The notes below the pieces were generated by a model. It was not told where the DNA came from. It saw only the letters and a list, made by a program, of their open reading frames with translations, and ran no database searches. DNA of 64,000 nucleotides. It comes from Thalassolituus alkanivorans. GTDB taxonomy: Bacteria > Pseudomonadota > Gammaproteobacteria > Pseudomonadales > Oceanobacteraceae. The position numbers and the translations under genes are program-made. The stretch covers positions 87,778 to 151,777 of the forward strand of contig NZ_JAJAEL010000012.1 in NCBI RefSeq assembly GCF_020447205.1. The letters run 5' to 3'. Shown piece after piece: positions 61,363 through 64,000 of this stretch (the first letter of the stretch is position 1; each line of letters opens with the position of its first letter).

Positions 61363-64000
61363 ATGATGTCTTTGTTACGGCTGGCTTTGCTGGCACTCCT
61401 GTTTCTTCCGGCCCAGTTGCTGGCCGCTGCTGACCGGTACGCACTGGTACTGGTGTCAGACCGTTCGGCGGCAAGGATTGTGGCGGCAGCGCATCAGTAC
61501 CTGCAGCAGGCGGCGGAGTTATCCATTCAGGTACGGACTTCCAGTCAGATCAATCAGCTGGATGATGATCAGTTGCAGCAACTGGTTGCAGGTGCCGGGC
61601 AGTTGCTGTTTCTGGGAATCTTTGCCGAGCCGGTAGAACGGCTGTTAGCACTTCCTTACCCCCCAACTCAGACCCGGATCATACTGAACAGCGACCGGCG
61701 TTTGCTGGCACTGCATCAGGATGATCTGGGGGGACGCTTTCCCGCGCTTTCATCCGCCGCCGCACAGCCCTTACTGCAGGCACTGAACCCTTCTGACGGA
61801 AACATGCAACAGCAATTGCAGGCCCTGCAGCAGCAGTGGCCTGCTCTGGCGCAGTGGTTACAGATGCGGGCTTACTGGCAAAACCGTGGGCAGCAGAATG
61901 ATCAGGCCCTGCTGAATCTGCTGCTGCACAGCGGGCAGCCCTGGCAGCCAGTGCAGATCCAGCAGGACGAACGCTATTTTCTCTATCAGGCTGCTCAGTC
62001 GCAGGCGCTGAGTGCAGCGGCACTGGGTCAGCGTCTGGCGCAGGAGCCGGCACGTCCGCTGGTGATGATCATCGACCATGACAGTGGCGATCAGGCCGGT
62101 GAGTGGGATCTGCATCAGCAACTCTGCCGTTCTTTTACGTCGGCTTTGTGTGTATCTGCACTGGCTGCCTGGGGCGAGGCCAGTCGTCAGGCAAGCAGCC
62201 AGTTGCTGCAGTGGGCCACGGATCGCCCGGCACTGCTGATCAGTCTGCAGGACTTCGTGATTGGTGGCGGAGATGGCCGCGAAGCCGTTACCCGTGCTTT
62301 CAGTTCTGCCAGTATTCCGGTGCTGAAGGGCATCCGCCTGCTGGAGCAGAATGCGGCCAGCTATCCGTACAGCAGTGAGGGGATTCCCGCTGACAGCGTG
62401 CATTACCGGATAGCAATGCCCGAGCTGCAGGGAATCAGCCAGCCTCAGGTGCTGGCGCTGGCCAGTCCGGCGGTGCTGGACCGGCAGACCGGTGCGCGTC
62501 TGTTACAGAGTGCACCGCTGCCGGATGAAATCGCCCATTTTGCCCAGCGCGCACAGAACTGGCTGCACCTGCAGCAGAGCGCTAACTACGATAAACGCCT
62601 TGCCATCATTTACTACAACCACCCGCCGGGGCGGCACAATATCGGTGCCGACAACCTGAATGTGGTTGAGTCTCTGTGGCAGATACTGCAGCGCCTGCAG
62701 CGCGAAGGTTATGATCTGGGCGATCCACAGGCTTTGCCGGGCAGTACTGCCGAGCTGCTGGATCTGCTGCAACAGAAGGCCGTCAATCTGCCGCAGGATG
62801 CCAGTGCCCTGCAGACGATGAGCGCCCAGGTGCAGAGCATGAGTGCAGCGACTTACCGCCAGTGGCTGCAACGTCAGCCGCCGCAGGTTCAGGCTGAGCT
62901 GGAGGATGGGCCGCTGGCGGCCCTGCATCAGAGCCTGCGGGGGTATGCCGCGCAGGCCGCCGGGTTGGACGCACAGAGCCGGGTGACGCTGCAGACGCTG
63001 CTGCAGGATCAGCTGCACAGCCGTCTGCACGATATCCGTTACGTACTCGACGGTGTCCGCAGTCAGTACCGCGAACGGGCGCTGAATCTGCTCGGTCAGC
63101 TGCAGGCCCTGTATCCGTCACTGCTGCAGCAACCATTAACGGCCGAAGGCTGGACGCAGGCAGATGCTCTGGTGCAGGCGTTGCTGGAGTTACGTATCGA
63201 AGGATTACGGGGCTGGGGCAAAGCACCGGGCAAGGTGATGGTGTGGAATGAGCGGCTGCTGTTGCCGGGCGTACAGTTTGGCAAGGTATTTCTGGGGCCG
63301 CAGCCACCCCGTGGCTGGGAGCTGAACGAAGAACTGCTGCATGCCAATATGACCTTTCCGCCGACGCATCAGTATCTGGCGTTCTATCACTTTCTGGCGG
63401 ATGAATTCCGTGCCGATGCACTGATTCACCTCGGACGCCACTCCACCTACGAGTTTTTGCCCGGCAAGCGAACAGGGCTGCTGGCCAGTGATTATCCACG
63501 GCTGGTCGCGGCCGATATTCCCGGTATTTACCCCTACATCGTTGATGGCGTGGGTGAAGGTATTCAGGCCAAACGCCGTGGCTTAGCGGTGATGGTTGAT
63601 CATCTGACGCCACCGCTGGCGACTACCCAGCTGTACGACGGTCTGCTGGAGCTGCGGCAGCTGATTGAAAGTGCCGAAGCGGCCAGCGACCCGCTCAGCA
63701 GGCAGAAAGCGGTCAGTCAGTTGCGCGAGCGTATCGACGCGCTGAACCTGCGGGATGAACTGAGTGCCATCATGGATGAAGAATTACAGCTGCGGGGTAT
63801 TGGTTTTAACGATATTGATGATGAATTCCTGTTGCATGAGACCGGCCACTATCTGACCCATCTGCAGGAAGAATTTATGCCCCTAGGACTGCATGTGTTT
63901 GGCCGCCGCTGGGATGACAGCGCGGTGGCAACCATGCTGACCTCAATGCAGCAGGACAATAACTGGAGCCCGGAGCGCCAGAGTCGCTACCGGCAGGCCC
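61363..64000 (+). CDS. Exported CobN/magnesium-chelatase-H-like protein (partial)
   Basis: The frame runs from an ATG at 61363 (MMSLLRLALLALLFLPAQLLA) to the window edge, 879 codons so far. The CobN/BchH family is recognised by IIYYNHPPGRHNIGADNL, ALIHLGRHSTYEFLPGKRTG and PYIVDGVGEGIQAKRRG. Normal CobN is a cytosolic cobaltochelatase subunit, but this protein starts with a signal peptide ending near LAAA, so it should be in the periplasm. It follows a cobalamin riboswitch, so its role is linked to B12 or cobalt scavenging rather than classic cobalt insertion. No CobS or CobT is in the window. Exact reaction unknown. Confidence 0.82.
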   Translation, partial: MMSLLRLALLALLFLPAQLLAAADRYALVLVSDRSAARIVAAAHQYLQQAAELSIQVRTSSQINQLDDDQLQQLVAGAGQLLFLGIFAEPVERLLALPYPPTQTRIILNSDRRLLALHQDDLGGRFPALSSAAAQPLLQALNPSDGNMQQQLQALQQQWPALAQWLQMRAYWQNRGQQNDQALLNLLLHSGQPWQPVQIQQDERYFLYQAAQSQALSAAALGQRLAQEPARPLVMIIDHDSGDQAGEWDLHQQLCRSFTSALCVSALAAWGEASRQASSQLLQWATDRPALLISLQDFVIGGGDGREAVTRAFSSASIPVLKGIRLLEQNAASYPYSSEGIPADSVHYRIAMPELQGISQPQVLALASPAVLDRQTGARLLQSAPLPDEIAHFAQRAQNWLHLQQSANYDKRLAIIYYNHPPGRHNIGADNLNVVESLWQILQRLQREGYDLGDPQALPGSTAELLDLLQQKAVNLPQDASALQTMSAQVQSMSAATYRQWLQRQPPQVQAELEDGPLAALHQSLRGYAAQAAGLDAQSRVTLQTLLQDQLHSRLHDIRYVLDGVRSQYRERALNLLGQLQALYPSLLQQPLTAEGWTQADALVQALLELRIEGLRGWGKAPGKVMVWNERLLLPGVQFGKVFLGPQPPRGWELNEELLHANMTFPPTHQYLAFYHFLADEFRADALIHLGRHSTYEFLPGKRTGLLASDYPRLVAADIPGIYPYIVDGVGEGIQAKRRGLAVMVDHLTPPLATTQLYDGLLELRQLIESAEAASDPLSRQKAVSQLRERIDALNLRDELSAIMDEELQLRGIGFNDIDDEFLLHETGHYLTHLQEEFMPLGLHVFGRRWDDSAVATMLTSMQQDNNWSPERQSRYRQA

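Overview
The window looks like chromosomal DNA from a marine or aquatic gammaproteobacterium of the Oceanospirillales/Pseudomonadales type. This is an inference from gene content. The block from pyrC' to chpC (about 14.5-33.2 kb) has, in order, pyrC'-pyrB-pyrR-ruvX-algH-tonB-gshB-pilG-pilH-pilI-pilJ-pilK-chpA-chpB-chpC, the arrangement known from Pseudomonas aeruginosa PA0401-PA0415. hisI-hisE-HIT-tatABC is also a pseudomonad-like block, and an AlkK-type acyl-CoA ligase fits relatives of hydrocarbon degraders. No rRNA, tRNA, CRISPR array, phage or transposase gene was seen.

Layout. 1-561: start of a lipoprotein gene running off the left edge. 734-1066: a MITE-like element with 20-bp terminal inverted repeats. 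1163-2845: acyl-CoA ligase. 2898-6204: an accessory cassette encoding a membrane-anchored cohesin protein and a large secreted dockerin protein that is frameshifted; it lies between two identical terminators. 6368-8899: tatCBA, HIT protein, hisE, hisI. 9165-13200: an operon for a tryptophan tryptophylquinone (TTQ) amine dehydrogenase, with two c-type cytochromes and a probable sigma-54 promoter. 13337-14377: PLP-dependent deaminase-like enzyme. 14472-20337: pyrimidine genes, housekeeping genes, TonB and gshB, all on the minus strand. 20552-33182: Pil-Chp system controlling type IV pili.

33240-45353: lipopolysaccharide/capsule cluster with heptosyltransferase I, several glycosyltransferases, a polysaccharide deacetylase, an O-antigen ligase, a phosphoethanolamine transferase, a KpsS-like protein and three proteins resembling bacterial sialyl-/polysialyltransferases. 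45439-50062: S-adenosylmethionine (SAM) cycle operon sahR-metK-ahcY-metF behind a perfect palindromic operator. 50261-50425: an unknown 54-residue protein. 50432-53216: MipA-family porin divergent from a NarL-type two-component system, with repeated operator-like sites between. 53220-55067: Cache-domain chemoreceptor. 55218-57218: topB behind a perfect LexA box. 57244-60744: hybrid sensor kinase. 61028-64000: cobalamin riboswitch and an exported CobN-like protein running off the right edge.

How the genes work together. The Tat translocase at 6.4-7.8 kb can export the TTQ light chain encoded at 11.6 kb, which has a twin-arginine signal. Pil-Chp, TonB and the envelope polysaccharide cluster form a surface-behaviour neighbourhood. 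sahR-metK-ahcY-metF is a self-regulated methyl cycle. The least expected items are the cohesin-dockerin pair, the LexA box on topB, the secreted CobN under B12 control and the trio of sialyltransferase-like genes.
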